DNA of 64,000 nt from Gavia stellata. Lineage: Eukaryota > Chordata > Aves > Gaviiformes > Gaviidae. Below are positions 47,701 to 58,600 of this stretch, in pieces. The notes beneath the pieces were generated by a model, which was given only the letters and a program-made list of their open reading frames with translations, ran no database searches and had not been told where the DNA came from. The DNA lies in contig NC_082604.1 of assembly GCF_030936135.1 (NCBI RefSeq), forward strand, positions 5,711,001 to 5,775,000, given 5' to 3'. A program made the position numbers and the translations under genes. Position 1 is the first letter of the stretch. The number at the start of each line of letters is the position of its first letter.

Positions 47701-50379
47701 AGTGCTCAGCTCACAGAAGGTGGGTGTGCTGTGGATCGCCCCTTCCCCGCCTCAGACCAGGGGTGTGCTCCTGGGGCTTTGGCATGACTGACGCTACCAA
47801 ATACAAACCCAGTGCCTCAAGTGTAACTGAAAATGAGAGTGAGTAACTCTGCCAAGTACTTGGTCTTTTTTTTTTTTTTTAAAAAAAAAGCAAAAAATCT
47901 AAATCAAAATAGACTCTTGCAGCTTGTGAAGCTATTGTGGACTTTTCTCCTGCTGGTTGTTGAGACTCCTGTGTGCTCAGTGGTATGGGGACTTAAATTT
48001 ACAGTGTTGTACTAGGTGGTAAATCAAAGAAACTGTGGGAATTACTGGAATAAGATAAAAGTGATTTGACTTCTCCTGTCTGCATTAGTTGTGCCATATA
48101 GCCTTCAAACAGCTTAAAGGTTTTACGTGAGGACTTTGTCCTAGTGTGGCTGCCCTGGCTTGTGCCTCCATCCTCACCCTGCACTGCTCCTCCCATTAGC
48201 CATGAGGAGTTCCTTGACTACCTTAAGTCTTACTTTTTGTAAAATTTGTTTTGATTTGCGTGTTGGTATGTCGCCCCAGCCAGTACTTTGTCGTGTGGTC
48301 TGTAAACTTCTTGCTCTGTCATAACAGTAATTGAGAGCCCTATGTAAGAAGAGACAAGTCGGAGGGATGAAAGGTGTGAGAAGTGACTCTTCGCAGAGCG
48401 TTAGAACAGCTGTAGGGAAGCTGCGGCTCTAATGCAGGCTAAGGCACCCTTCCCCTGGGGTCAGGCTGAAGAAGTGGGGGAGGCTTCAACAACAACACGG
48501 AGATGGATGCATTTCTGAAAGACGAACCTTGCTAGTCTTGTTCTAGGCAGGTTTCTCTGAAGTAATTCCTGTGCTGCTTTGCAATTTAAAAGTGCTTTTC
48601 TTCAAAAATAATCATTGCTCTGTGATTGTCCTGTGAGACGTGGCAAAGGATAAAATAGCGCATAAATTCCAGCACTGCGGTTATCCTTCCAGAGTCCGTA
48701 TGTTAACTGCACTAGTACCAGGGCAGCTGCCTGTGCGGGGAGGAGTGGGATAAGTAATACACTCACCCGTGCAGGCCTGTAATCCTTCCCAGGGCCCCCA
48801 GCGTGTTTGTCTTAAAAGCGCTGTGATAAATAGTCTAATGAATTGCAATTACGAAGAGAAATGTCTCCTAGGTACATAATAGATAATAAGTGTCTAAATA
48901 CTTGGGATTCTATTCGAATAAAAATAACTACTCTATTAATATACCTCATAGGTATATTAAAACCTGCCAAACATCATTATGAGGGAGCGTGTGGTAACAC
49001 CATGAAACTGGTACAGTGTTCAACTGCAGCTTTGTAGGAGCTGAAATCCCCTCTCCTCCCATGGTGGATGTCAATGAGAACAAGGGTTGGATTGAGGTGC
49101 ATCCTGCCTGATTGCTTGCTCCAGAAAATGAGTGTCTGTAATCAGTCATATTGATCATAGGGAAGGGAAGGCATCAATAACATAAAAGCCACTTAATTTT
49201 TAAAGGCTTTGGGAAAGGTGCTTGGTGACAATTTTTCCCATTACCCATACGGGCATACCTTTGGGGATATATCCTCTCCGTCTTCGCATCTGACTGATCT
49301 TTGAGGCAATAATTTGGCTTGCGTCGAATGTGGCATTCCAGGAGTTTTAAAGGGGAAAAAGATGAGGGCACTGACCGATTCGGGGAGCGCAGCTCAGTGC
49401 GACTGTGGAGCACGGACAGGCCCGGGGCAGCCTCAGCTGTGGGAAGTCCTGTGCCTCCCAGCAGCGGGCGGGTAAAGCGCTGCTGCGCGGGGGGTGGCAT
49501 CGTGGATCCCGTCCCGGCTTACTCCCTTATCCCCCCGAACCGCGGCGGCCGGGGCCGGGGAAGGCAGGGCGGCCCGGCCGGGGCCGGGGAAGGCAGGGCG
49601 GCGCGGCCGCCGTGCCCGCCCGGGGCAGGCTGTGCTGCAGAGGCATAGGGATGGTGCTGGCCGGGCCGGCGCAGCCGGGGTCAGGCACCCGCCTGGGGAA
49701 CGAGCGAGGCTTTTAAGGAGCGCACTTTGAAAAGCGAAGGCGGCTCCGGCGACCGGCGGAGCCCGCTGCCGAGGCGGCAGCCCCCGCTCCTTGGTTACAC
49801 CCCCCCCCCCCCCCCCGCGCCGTTTGCCGGCATCCCCGCGCCGCGCTGCGGAGGAGCGTCCTCGCCCGCGGCAGGGAGCCGACCCGGGCCCGGTTACCTG
49901 TAGGAGGTGGTGTGGCCGCCGTCCGCCTGCGAGCGCGGCCGGAGCTGCTCGGGGCCGCCGCCGCCGCCGGGCAGGGCGCAGGCGGAGCGGCCCGGGGCGG
50001 TCTGGGGGGCGGCCCCGTCCCTCCCGCCGCCGCTGCTGGCGCTGACCCAGGGGAAGGCGTCCCTCCTCGGGAGGGGCCACGCTCTGAAGTCCCGCCGGTA
50101 CTGGGTCTCCGCCGCGAAGGGCTCCCCGGCGGCGACCGCCCGGCCCTTCCTGCGGCCGCCCGGCTTCCCGGCGGCGGGGTCCCGCGGGCGGCCCGGGGCC
50201 GCGGCGGGCGGGCGGGCGCTGCCCCGCGGGGGGGCCCCGCCGCGCTGGGGCGCCCCGTCCTCCTGCTCCTCGATGTCCGAGTAGTTGTGGATGGTGAGCG
50301 GCACGGAGAGGTCGGACTTGTCCAGCTGGCTCCAGAAGCGGGCCAGGCAGCACACGCGGCTGATGCAGGGCCAGGCCAT
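35690..50379 (-). CDS. MAP6D1: MAP6D1, MAP6 domain-containing protein 1 (complete, 3 exons)
   Basis: MAP6D1 (SL21) is a small relative of the STOP/MAP6 microtubule stabilisers, palmitoylated and reported at the Golgi and on microtubules. Exons 49898-50379, 38526-38643 and 35690-35767 join in phase (482+118+78 bases) into 225 residues plus stop; human has 199. The N-terminus MAWPCISRVCCLARFWSQLD matches human and supplies Cys5, Cys10 and Cys11 for palmitoylation. Three MAP6-type modules follow: ETQYRRDFRAWPLPRRD (residues 91-107), TTSYRQEYRPWTGAKPSKPI (157-176) and QETSYKADFK (191-200). The end is FSPNPSAVFQAPSRILNV. The middle of exon 1 (41-90, 112-156) is Gly/Ala/Pro/Arg-rich and poorly conserved. 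The start ATG has a good Kozak context (GCCATGG). The gene converges on YEATS2 and is followed upstream by PARL in the same orientation, as in human. Confidence 0.95.
35768..38525 (-). other. MAP6D1: MAP6D1 intron 2
   Basis: 2758 bases with GT-AG borders (gtaatt ... cactag on the minus strand). It contains an unusually long open frame on the minus strand at 36328-37170 (280 codons) with no recognised relative. No transposon was recognised. Confidence 0.85.
38526..38643 (-). CDS. MAP6D1: MAP6D1 exon 2
   Basis: 118 bases: one base completes Arg161, then 39 codons ending in phase 0. It reads QEYRPWTGAKPSKPIKTKQG, then FIIPEDHFVQETSYKADFK. It corresponds to human QEFQAWTGVKPSRSTKTK but is closer to the MAP6 pattern. 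The acceptor is tcatttcag and the donor gtaatt (minus strand). Confidence 0.93.
40008..40063 (+). mobile_element. CR1 LINE 3' tail fragment
   Basis: A short piece with ccttgatgatcttacaggtc, then ttttccaacc and two copies of the tail octamer (gattctgt). This is the very end of a CR1, inside MAP6D1 intron 1. Confidence 0.75.
41618..41660 (-). mobile_element. MIR-like fragment (weak)
   Basis: cttgtccaagatcacacaag followed by tagcag resembles the reverse complement of the MIR core. It is short, with only this one block recognisable, in MAP6D1 intron 1. Confidence 0.35.
45500..45640 (-). mobile_element. MIR SINE remnant, minus orientation (possible)
   Basis: gacgggaaaactgaggtctg, then gacttgaagtacagcagagc and ctctcctcccag follow the order of the reverse-complement MIR core and its left flank. 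It is diverged, and lies in MAP6D1 intron 1. Confidence 0.5.
47866..47889 (+). repeat. T15/A9 homopolymer pair
   Basis: A T-run is followed directly by an A-run, self-complementary over the A-run, in MAP6D1 intron 1. Confidence 0.9.
49547..49604 (+). repeat. 29-bp tandem duplication
   Basis: Two adjacent copies of a 29-base GC-rich unit starting ggccggggccggggaaggca, at 49547-49575 and 49576-49604. They are near-identical and differ only at the 3' edge. They lie in MAP6D1 intron 1 within the CpG island. Confidence 0.9.
49800..49816 (+). repeat. C17 homopolymer
   Basis: Seventeen C, that is G17 on the MAP6D1 sense strand, about 80 bases inside intron 1. Confidence 0.95.
49898..50379 (-). CDS. 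MAP6D1: MAP6D1 exon 1
   Basis: From ATG at 50379 to the donor (cctacag|gtaacc, minus strand), 160 codons plus two bases. It encodes the palmitoylation-type N-terminus, the SVPLTIHNYSDIEE segment, a GC-rich low-complexity linker, the first MAP6-type module and HTTSY before the junction. Codon third positions are almost all G or C. Confidence 0.96.
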
Positions 50380-50399
50380 GGCCTCGCCCGCAGCGGCGC

Positions 50400-50660
50400 C
50401 CGCGGCTCCGGCGCCCGCAGCCGGCCGCGCGCCCGGCTTCAGCCCTCATCGGCGGCAGCCCCTCCTCCCGCCGCCCCCTTCCCCCGGCGACGACACCCCC
50501 TCTCCGGGATTACGGCCCGCACACGTGACCCGGGCTGCCGGCAGCAGCTCCGTGCAGCCGCCGGGGCGGGGAAGCGCCGCCGAGACCGGAGCCCGCCCCG
50601 GCCCCCCACCCGAGCGGTGCCGCGGTGCGGCGGCGTCCCTGCCGCGGCGGGGTGCGCTGC
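50400..50660 (-). promoter_or_regulatory. MAP6D1: MAP6D1 promoter region (TATA-less, GC boxes, E-box)
   Basis: No TATA box lies upstream of the ATG. GC boxes are seen at 50563-50571 (GGGGCGGGG) and 50592-50600 (cccgccccg). A CACGTG E-box at 50522-50527, in the context cacgtgac, lies about 145 bases upstream of the start codon. The start of transcription is not determined. Confidence 0.6.
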
Positions 50661-50849
50661 CTGCTGAGGGGTACCGGCCCTCCCTCCTCCTGCGCCTTCG
50701 CCTCTGGAGGCTGTCCCGGCGCGCTGGGTGCTGCCGCTGCCCCGGCAAGCTGCGTGGCGTACCCGCTCCCGCGCGTCGGCGGGCGGGGAGCCGTGCCCGC
50801 GCCGGCGGGGTGATGATTTCCAGGCAGCCGTGACCATTTACCGTCAGAG

Positions 50850-53800
50850 AAAGCGTTTGCATACCAAACCTGGTGTGTAGAGTAAGTCACCTGGATGAGA
50901 AGTAGCAGCTTTGCAATGCGTGTTTGATAGGTGTGTACAAACAAACCCCTCACTAAACAACCCACCCCCCATTTACATTAACAGTTCAACCACTTCACTT
51001 TTAAAATACCACTTACCGACCAAAATGCGAGCGTCTATTCTATATCTTAACATATGGGCCACATCATCTACCGTTTGCCAGAGGCCAGAACCTACGGCTT
51101 TCCTTTTGTACATTCAGGTTCAAACCCAAACGCTCCTGGCGCAAACCACTGAAGCCGACAGAATTACATCGGGGATCAGTCTGGCTTTTGAAACTTGACG
51201 TCTTGCGTAATAAGTGGCTACAGGCCATAATGCTCCTCCACAATTCTCCATTCAGTGGGTTGTTACAGAAGCAGCTGAATCTCCCAACGGGTCACCAAAC
51301 TATGAAATATAAGGCTGTAAAAGTGAAGAACACGGGTAAACTGAGATGCCACCTATTAGAAAATCCTCTATTTAAAGGCTAACTAGACAGTTAGCTCACT
51401 TTAGAATGTAATAATCTAGTTAGGGGTGGTTATCTGATAAGATCTAATAAGACATTAATCACACAGTGGAACTCGAAAAGCGAAGATTTACTGCTTTATT
51501 TCAGCTGAGCAGTCTGTATCTGTAGCGTATTAGCACCTCAGACTTCACTCCAGATTTGGACCTGCTTCTGGTGAGGAGGAGGAGGGCTAGAAATGTGGGT
51601 ATGGACTGAGGCAGAACACCTCCTTGAGTGTCTGGCCTCCCTGTGAACCACAGTTATCAAGGGATAGCAATAAATTCATTTGCAGATGATCCTGTTGTCC
51701 TAAATACCAGGTCTGATGCTTGCTGGTGCTACTAGCAGTTTTGATTTCATGCCCCTGATGGGTGTCGGTTAGGGCAAGGAGACTCAGAAATTTCAGGTGA
51801 CAATGTTTTGGACCCACACGGAAGCCTTGACACGGTAACATAGGGGATATTGGATGCTGCGTTTCATTCGTTGCCTGAAAAACACATAAACATAAATACT
51901 TTTAGGAATATGCAGGGAGCCATTTCTTAATTTTCTGCTGCTCTTTTTTTTCCTAGAAACACTCTGCTCTATGTAGTAATTTTAAAAAATGAATCATATT
52001 TGGGTGAGATGTAGAACACTTTACCCTGGTAAAGAGAAATGGATTTTACAGTCACGAGAGAAAGAACATCCGCTTTATCATCCATTATCACCGGCACAGT
52101 ACAAATGATGCTCTGATCCTTGTGCCTAGGCCTGACTTGGCAAAATACACTGGAGAATAAATCGGATGTCTCTGCTCTCCCTGTGCCTGCCACTTCCTAG
52201 TACTGAGTTCAGCTCTGGCACTGCACGTCTCGGAGCCCACCTACAATCAGGGAGTGCTTTGAGCAGCTGCTCATCACGGCTTGTAGGATGAAATTGGCAC
52301 AAAGGCTATCTCGGACAGGGAAACCGGAAGAAGCTGGATGAGATTAAAAAGTTGTCTGCATTTAGAAGAGATTTATCATGATTAAAAGCTTGGGGGGGGG
52401 AATACTGCAACAGTAAGACAAAGGCAAGCCGTCAAATCAGAAAGCAAAACAGCTGTTGCTGCCAGGAATGGGGGCTGAACGCTCCAACAGTTAGCTTGTT
52501 CTACTGCTAAAATGAAATTTCGGTAAAGCAGATCACTACACTGGAGCAAAATATTCCTTAAACATGGTAAGGCTGCAGCAGACTTTCTTAAAGCTGTTGA
52601 GAAGGGATGAAGGATTGTGCCTCTATGTGATTAACCGTGACTTTATACTTATTGCTATTTTCCTACACAAAACACTAGCTGCTGTCTCTGCCAAGTGTCT
52701 GCATAATTACCACATTGTATTTTTGTTCACAATAATAAGCTCTTTGTAAAGGGGTGAAAAAAAGTCTTTCCACGTGGTTAGTTTTGTTTTAGGTGGTTGG
52801 GTTTTTTTGTTGCTGGTTTTTCTGGGTTTGGGTTTTATTTTGTGGGTGGTTTGTTTCATTCTTCTAATTACTTTGCCATTCAAAGGTGTGACTAAATACT
52901 GAGATACCAGCATATCCTGATGCCAGGTTTTGCAAGGGCAGTTGTTTGCCAGAAAGCTATCCTTCTTACTGTAGTAAGCTGTCATAACTCCAGGCCATTC
53001 CTTGTCTGAGTGAGTATTGACTTGCCTATTGCAGTTTGAAAGTCGTTTTGGACCAGAGAAGATAGCTTACCTTTGGCAGACAATGCTGCACAAAGGCTCA
53101 GGTGCAAGATGACATGAAACCCACTGCTTGGCCATGTGAATGTGTTTTGTACAACCTTACATATGTTAAATACCTCTAGGGTTTCTACAAGTGAGGAAGA
53201 TAGAGGTATTCAACAGCCTTTAGAAGGGTGAATGCTGTTAGGACTGAAGTTAAGGTGAAGCTTAGGCATGAGACCCTCAAACCACAGCCACTGACTGAAA
53301 AAGACAGTGACTTCCAAACCTCACTGACAGTTCCAGGCTGTTTTTTCAGGAGCTTGGAACGCCTGTAACTCTGAGAATCCAGCAGGCATTGTCTCTGAAG
53401 GGTCAGCTTGAAAATGTCATGGTGCTCAGCTGCATCCTTCCTGCAAACTGGAAGGGTGCAGCAATATCACACTGCCTCAGCAGGTCTAACATACCGGGAG
53501 AGCGGGACTCTGGTCTCTGCAAGCGATACAGGGGCATGACTTTCAAACGTTGAGATAGGCACTGGCACTACTACGGTGAAGAACTTAACTGTAACCTTGG
53601 TTTATTCTTCTAGCCCTGTAAAATACAATGTCCTTCACGGTTTATACGCTGCATTTCCTGCAATATTACTCCCAGCTGCTTTCAGCCAGGATCTCTAAAA
53701 AGCCCTCAGCAAATACGGAAGTGTTGAAGAGACCTAGGTAAGTTGTTGAGCGGACTAACGCAAGGAAGAGAAGGGGAAAAAAAAAAAAGGAAGTGGACAA

Positions 53801-55370
53801 AGGCAACAGTTAAGTATTAAATAGGTGTAAAATCAACATGCAAAAAATACTGTGAGCTATGGCTTTTGAACTTCTTTGGCATGGAATACTCCCTTATGAC
53901 AAGCCTGTTCAGTGGCCATCTTCTGATGCTGCCGGCTTCTCCCTGCCTCTGCAGGAGGTGGCTGCTACTGGCAGCAGTGCGGCTGGCTGCACGTTCGGCT
54001 GCCCTCTGCCATACTGTGCCTGAAGCCCTAAAAACTGGCATGCTTGGTCCTGAGTATCACAGAGTAGGAAAGGAGAAGTGACAGATTAGAAACAGAAAGC
54101 TGCTGAGGCGGAGCAAAGGAATAGTAGATACTCAAACTCTTTCATTTTTTAAGTGTTTAAGTCAACAGGCACTTACAGGAACAAATCTTCAAGTGTCTCA
54201 TTCTCCAAGGGAGAAAAAAATTTAGACTCGAGCACTGGCTGGTAGCATTAAGGGAGTTACACCAATTTTGTACTCCATCACTTATTACAGATGGTGCCAT
54301 TTAGCATTATGTATTGTTTATCCCTACAGGAAACGTATATTCTGCAAGGCACTGTTGTAAAGTAAAAAGGCACAAGTTGCTTCTTACAGATGCAAGGTGT
54401 TCTTTGGCAAGTCAGTCCATCTGGAATGACTAACTCAGCCTACGGGGAAGAGTTAAGGGTTTGAACCCACCAGCTCACATCTGGGCAGACTCCTCAGCCC
54501 TTTGCAAGGAAGGGCTTTGGTACTCATCCTTGCAGGACAGGCAGAGAGTAGCAGCATGCCCCAAAATCCAATTTTTCTTTTTATTTATTTGTATTATGGG
54601 AACATTGGTCATGGTACTACCCTCAGGTTTACTTTAGTAGTTGCTTCCAGTTACAGTCTTGCTGATCTCAGGCACCTCATCTATTTTTGCTGAAGCTGCT
54701 TATTTTTCTCAAACTGGCACATTCTGAACCAAGTGTTCCTGTTTTAAGGTTTTTCTAAGAACTTATAAGGAAACTAGCAATACAGCAGAGCTTTAAGAAA
54801 AAACACCTAATGCAGTAAAAGAATATAGAGAGCAGTATAACTCATGGTAAAACATCCAAACCCACAGTATAAGTCATTCTTCCACTGCACATAATTACAA
54901 AAGAGAAGATATAGTAATAGCAAATTCTAACAAGATGTGACAGCATATGAAAAATGTAGGTTGAATAAGCCACAGCTGACAAATAAAGCTGGACCATTAA
55001 GCAGTACATATGTTTTGGCAAACAATCCAGTATTGCTTCATGTATTTCAAGTTTAAGATCAGAAAGGACCATTGGCTTATCTCATCCAATCTTTTCAACA
55101 ATAAAGAGCACTGAACTTTACCACATCAGCCTTATGTTGCAGTCCAATCTGTCTAAAGCGTGCCTTCTAGGAAAGCACCTAGTGTTGTTTCACGGATGTT
55201 GGGGGGATGCATGATCCATTAACTTCCTCAGTTTTAAAAATGTTTCTCTTAAATATTAACCAGTTGTACCCCATTCTGAAGTTTATTTTTTGGACAGAGC
55301 TTTTGGTCACTTCATTGGAAAGCTTTTTTTATCCCTCCTTTAAAAAATGTAATGCAGACTGTCACCTCAG
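50850..55370. other. Gap between MAP6D1 5' end and PARL 3' end
   Basis: About 4.5 kb of A/T-moderate DNA. Short open frames only, none recognised. It contains a G/T-rich stretch at about 52780-52855 and a possible old CR1-type remnant starting near 55040. No exon, RNA gene or promoter could be supported. Confidence 0.7.
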
Positions 55371-55395
55371 AGAGCAATAGGATAAAAACCTTTAT
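55040..55395 (-). mobile_element. Ancient CR1/L3-type LINE remnant (possible)
   Basis: The stretch starts agatcagaaaggaccattgg and continues ctcatccaatc, resembling the reverse complement of old CR1-family 3' ends known from turtles and crocodilians. Later words (ttaaatattaaccagttgtacc) fit the same family. It is strongly diverged. It abuts the 3' end of PARL. Confidence 0.5.
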
Positions 55396-55575
55396 TGTTC
55401 CACCTTTGTCAGAGTTCATTTTCTATCGGTATGCATTTTTGTAACTGTAGTTTACACTAGAAACTTCAGCTGCTTAAAGGATTAATGTGGAGTAGCAAAA
55501 AACCTTCAAAACCAATTCAATCCCATGTCTTCAAGTAATGTACCACTTTGGCACAAGGAATCTCCAGGATTAGAA
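55373..55575 (-). other. PARL: PARL 3' untranslated region
   Basis: About 200 bases from the stop to just past an AATAAA (55396-55391 on the minus strand), similar in length to the short human PARL UTR. Further AATAAA copies at 55287-55282 and 54589-54580 could give longer forms. Confidence 0.55.
55391..55396 (-). promoter_or_regulatory. PARL: PARL poly(A) signal AATAAA (likely)
   Basis: Plus strand tttatt, about 180 bases past the stop codon. It is the first AATAAA downstream of the coding end. Confidence 0.5.
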
Positions 55576-55693
55576 TCAGTTAGATCTTCCACCTCCTCCT
55601 TTTCCTGTGTTCTTTGTCCTCATTTCATGCCAAGCTTTCACCAGTGGTTCTCTGTTTTTCCATATGAGCTCATGGCCGTAAGTCACGTACCAC
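55576..55693 (-). CDS. PARL: PARL last coding exon
   Basis: One base completes a Met codon, then [20 protein letters not shown] and WHEMRT. A Gly-rich tail ([12 protein letters not shown]) and TGA follow. The first part is nearly identical to human; the tail is shifted relative to human NGPKKGGGSK. The acceptor is ttcctcag. Confidence 0.96.
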
Positions 55694-58600
55694 CTGAGGA
55701 AAAAATACTAGTTAAAACCAACTGCAACCTTCCTCTGTATCTGAGGAACTTGATTTTAGTGATCAGCCTGTAACTCAAATCCTTAGTATAGGAGACAAGA
55801 TAAACTGAAGCAGAAAGAACAACATTCCTGGGAAGTGGCAGATAAGCCACTTGTTCTCTTGACTCGTAATAGTTAACTTGTGTTCTTGCTTGTCTCAATC
55901 CTGAGAATGAACCGTTTTCATGCCTTTAATTTCATGCTCTCATGATTTCTACTTAAAAAAGATGCAAAAACCTGTTTCCATTTAAGAGACTGTTAAAACA
56001 GTACTGTGGCTTGCGCTAATCCTTACTGACACCACTAAGTAAAAGTATTTTTCTCATATGTAAATACAGCTGCCTCATAATGAACAGCCACATTCCATTC
56101 AAAGCGAATTTTCTTCTATAAACATCTAAAGGAAGATTTAATCTATCAAAGTGTTCTAGCTTAATTTATATTCATAGAGAACTATATATGAATATCAACA
56201 TAAGTGATTAAGCAAGGGAGGTTTGGGAGGGGAAGGTGGGGAAGTGGGAGGGGAAGCAACTGCATGTTGCTTCCACAGGCCTAACTTCACACCCGAGTCC
56301 CGAATAACAAAAGCACTTTTACACGAGCCATCAGCCAGTGCCAGGTAAACTGGCCATTCTGTTAAATCATATAGCTGCCTTCTGAAGCGGACAATTGTCC
56401 GTGAGGCAATGTATAGAAAATACTTTGTCCATTCAACATCTGTCCTAAATAGAGGCCCTGTTTTAGGATGTAGTGACCAAAATGATCAGAGAAGATGATA
56501 CATAGGTGAGGAAGGATACTTGTCAACTCAAGACAATTTTTACTGCAACTGCTATCCTATCTTAATAATATGTGAACCTGTATTGTAATGAACAAGCTGA
56601 TACAGATACGTCATGGCAGAAAGTAGCTACGAATCAGCAAGACTAAATCAAATGCATTTGTGATGCCACAGGAAGGGAGAAAAGGGGACTGTGCAGCACA
56701 GAACTTACTGACACCAAAGCCAAGAAACAGCAAACAAAGGCAAACCAGTTCAAGGACCAAAACAAAAGTGTCCTCCACCTGTTCTTTCTCTGGCCTAGTT
56801 TAATTGCAGGTAGGCTTTTAAGATGCCTCCATAAAAAGTTTAAAAACGCTCTTAGCAGTAAGTGTGCAAATTAAGACAACACTGCAATCAGGTAGAAGGG
56901 GAAAAACTCATTAGGTAAGGTAGTTCAAACATAGAACAATGCAGAACTGTCTCCTACAAACTGGTTTCTTTCCCAATTAGGAAGGCTCCACACAAATACA
57001 GCGCAGCAACACTGAGAAACAGCAGTAGAGGCTGCTCAAAGGAATTTGGCCTGAGCTTACACTAACTCTGTAGCTCTCTAAATTGGCAATTAGAGGAAAA
57101 ACACTGAGACAAAGAAACTTTCTTAGCTGTTTAATTCTGAAGTTATTTTAATTTGTGCATGCTGTATTTCATGAGAATCTCATCTGCCTTGTGACTCTCT
57201 AATGTGCTGGGGAGAGCAGGACAGAGACAGCCAGCCCAGGTTACAGTGACAGGACAGCCTGAGATCTAATCTATCATTCTAAGGCAGTCCAGCTCAATTT
57301 CTTTCAGTTCTAAGCATCTGTTAACAGTATTTTCCACACAATTTTATAGCACTATCAAGGATAACAGTGAGTTGTCTTCAATGCTACTTAAGACAACTTT
57401 CCTAAAAACCCCCACACTAAGAGGAAGTGAAGAGGAAAAAAATATAGGACAGATTTAAATACGAAATAAACATAAGTTAGTAAATACAAACTTACATTCC
57501 AAAGAGAGCTCCCCCAAGATGTGCAGCATGGTCAAAAAGTCTCCAGCCTAGAGCAAGCCCTGCAGTGTCAAATGCAATTATGGCTTTTAAGGCCTGGACA
57601 GGAACAGAACATGGAATGGACAGGATCAGTCACAGCATATAATGGCCGCTGATAACAAAGTTTCATACTCTGGCACACAGCAAAAATTTGGGATCAAAAA
57701 AATCTCAAATTTTATATCAAAACAATCACTGTAAAAAAAATAAATTGTTTTCAAACAACAGACTCGGGCCTTAGCTGTACTGTGCTGTCAAAATACAGAC
57801 ATGAACAGCTACAGAATAGTGCAGGGTAGGAATGTGTCCTTTTCAAATACTCAGTCTCTTCCAATCTTCATTTCTAAAGCTACACATACATTCCAAACTC
57901 AGGTCAGAAAAAAAAAAGGAAGCTACTTGAAAGAGTACATGCTATAAAAGACACCACAAAATACATAACTGCAACATTCTCATTTGCTAATTCTGACATA
58001 GCTTAGGTCATGTGCATCTGTCCTCCCAAATACAACCCTCTTGGGGATGGAACATGTGGGGCAGCATGCCTGTCATCTGATAGAAATTGATCATCACACT
58101 CTCCTAAATGACACATCTATTGCAAGGTAGAAAATGAGGATGATAATGAACAACTCCATGGCCAGAAACAGCATGAGCAACAGTATACCATCCTCAGCAG
58201 ATGCAAACCACCTTAACTGTAATTATGCAAAATTTTACTAAATGCCTCATTCCAAATAGACCAACAGATTTAATGTTAGGATGAAATGTTGCTTTAAGTA
58301 GGATTTCTTTCCTTAAGCGTATGTGTTAGAATAGCAGCTCTATTGCTACGTTGGCTTGTTTGTTTTAAAAGCCGATTACCATATATGTAAGGTAGGCTAA
58401 AGGAGTACATAAAGTTTAGAAATACAATTACATAGTAGGGCTAAAATCATTCCAATGTTGATACTGCAATAGCCAATGTTGCTCATGTTTTACTGTTGCA
58501 GTAAGTACTTCCTCATGGCAGTGCTCTCTGTGGCTCTGCCAATATTTCTACCCTGGCCATCTTTTTTAGGAAAGATGCAGTTAAAGGGTAGCATGCAAAA

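Larger units (their letters stand above)
38644..49897 (-). other. MAP6D1: MAP6D1 intron 1
   Basis: 11.25 kb with GT-AG borders (gtaacc ... tttcag on the minus strand). It holds a CR1 tail (40008-40063), MIR-like pieces (41618-41660, 45500-45640), a T/A homopolymer pair (47866-47889), a hairpin-like repeat near 42856-42914, and the 3' part of the CpG island with a 29-base tandem duplication (49547-49604) and a C17 run (49800-49816). A 191-codon plus-strand ORF (42302-42877) has no recognised relative. Confidence 0.85.
49340..50840. other. MAP6D1: CpG island over MAP6D1 exon 1
   Basis: The only strongly GC- and CpG-rich stretch of the window, with dense CG dinucleotides on both sides of the ATG at 50379. 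It marks the MAP6D1 promoter and first exon. It also explains the long overlapping open frames on both strands here, which are artefacts of low stop-codon density. Confidence 0.9.

Noticed and set aside
49433-50449. 338-codon minus-strand ORF overlapping MAP6D1 exon 1
   Set aside because: It is in another frame than the MAWPCISR protein and is rich in Arg/Gly/Ala/Pro. It reflects scarcity of stop codons in the CpG island. The 251-, 182- and 125-codon plus-strand ORFs here are rejected for the same reason.
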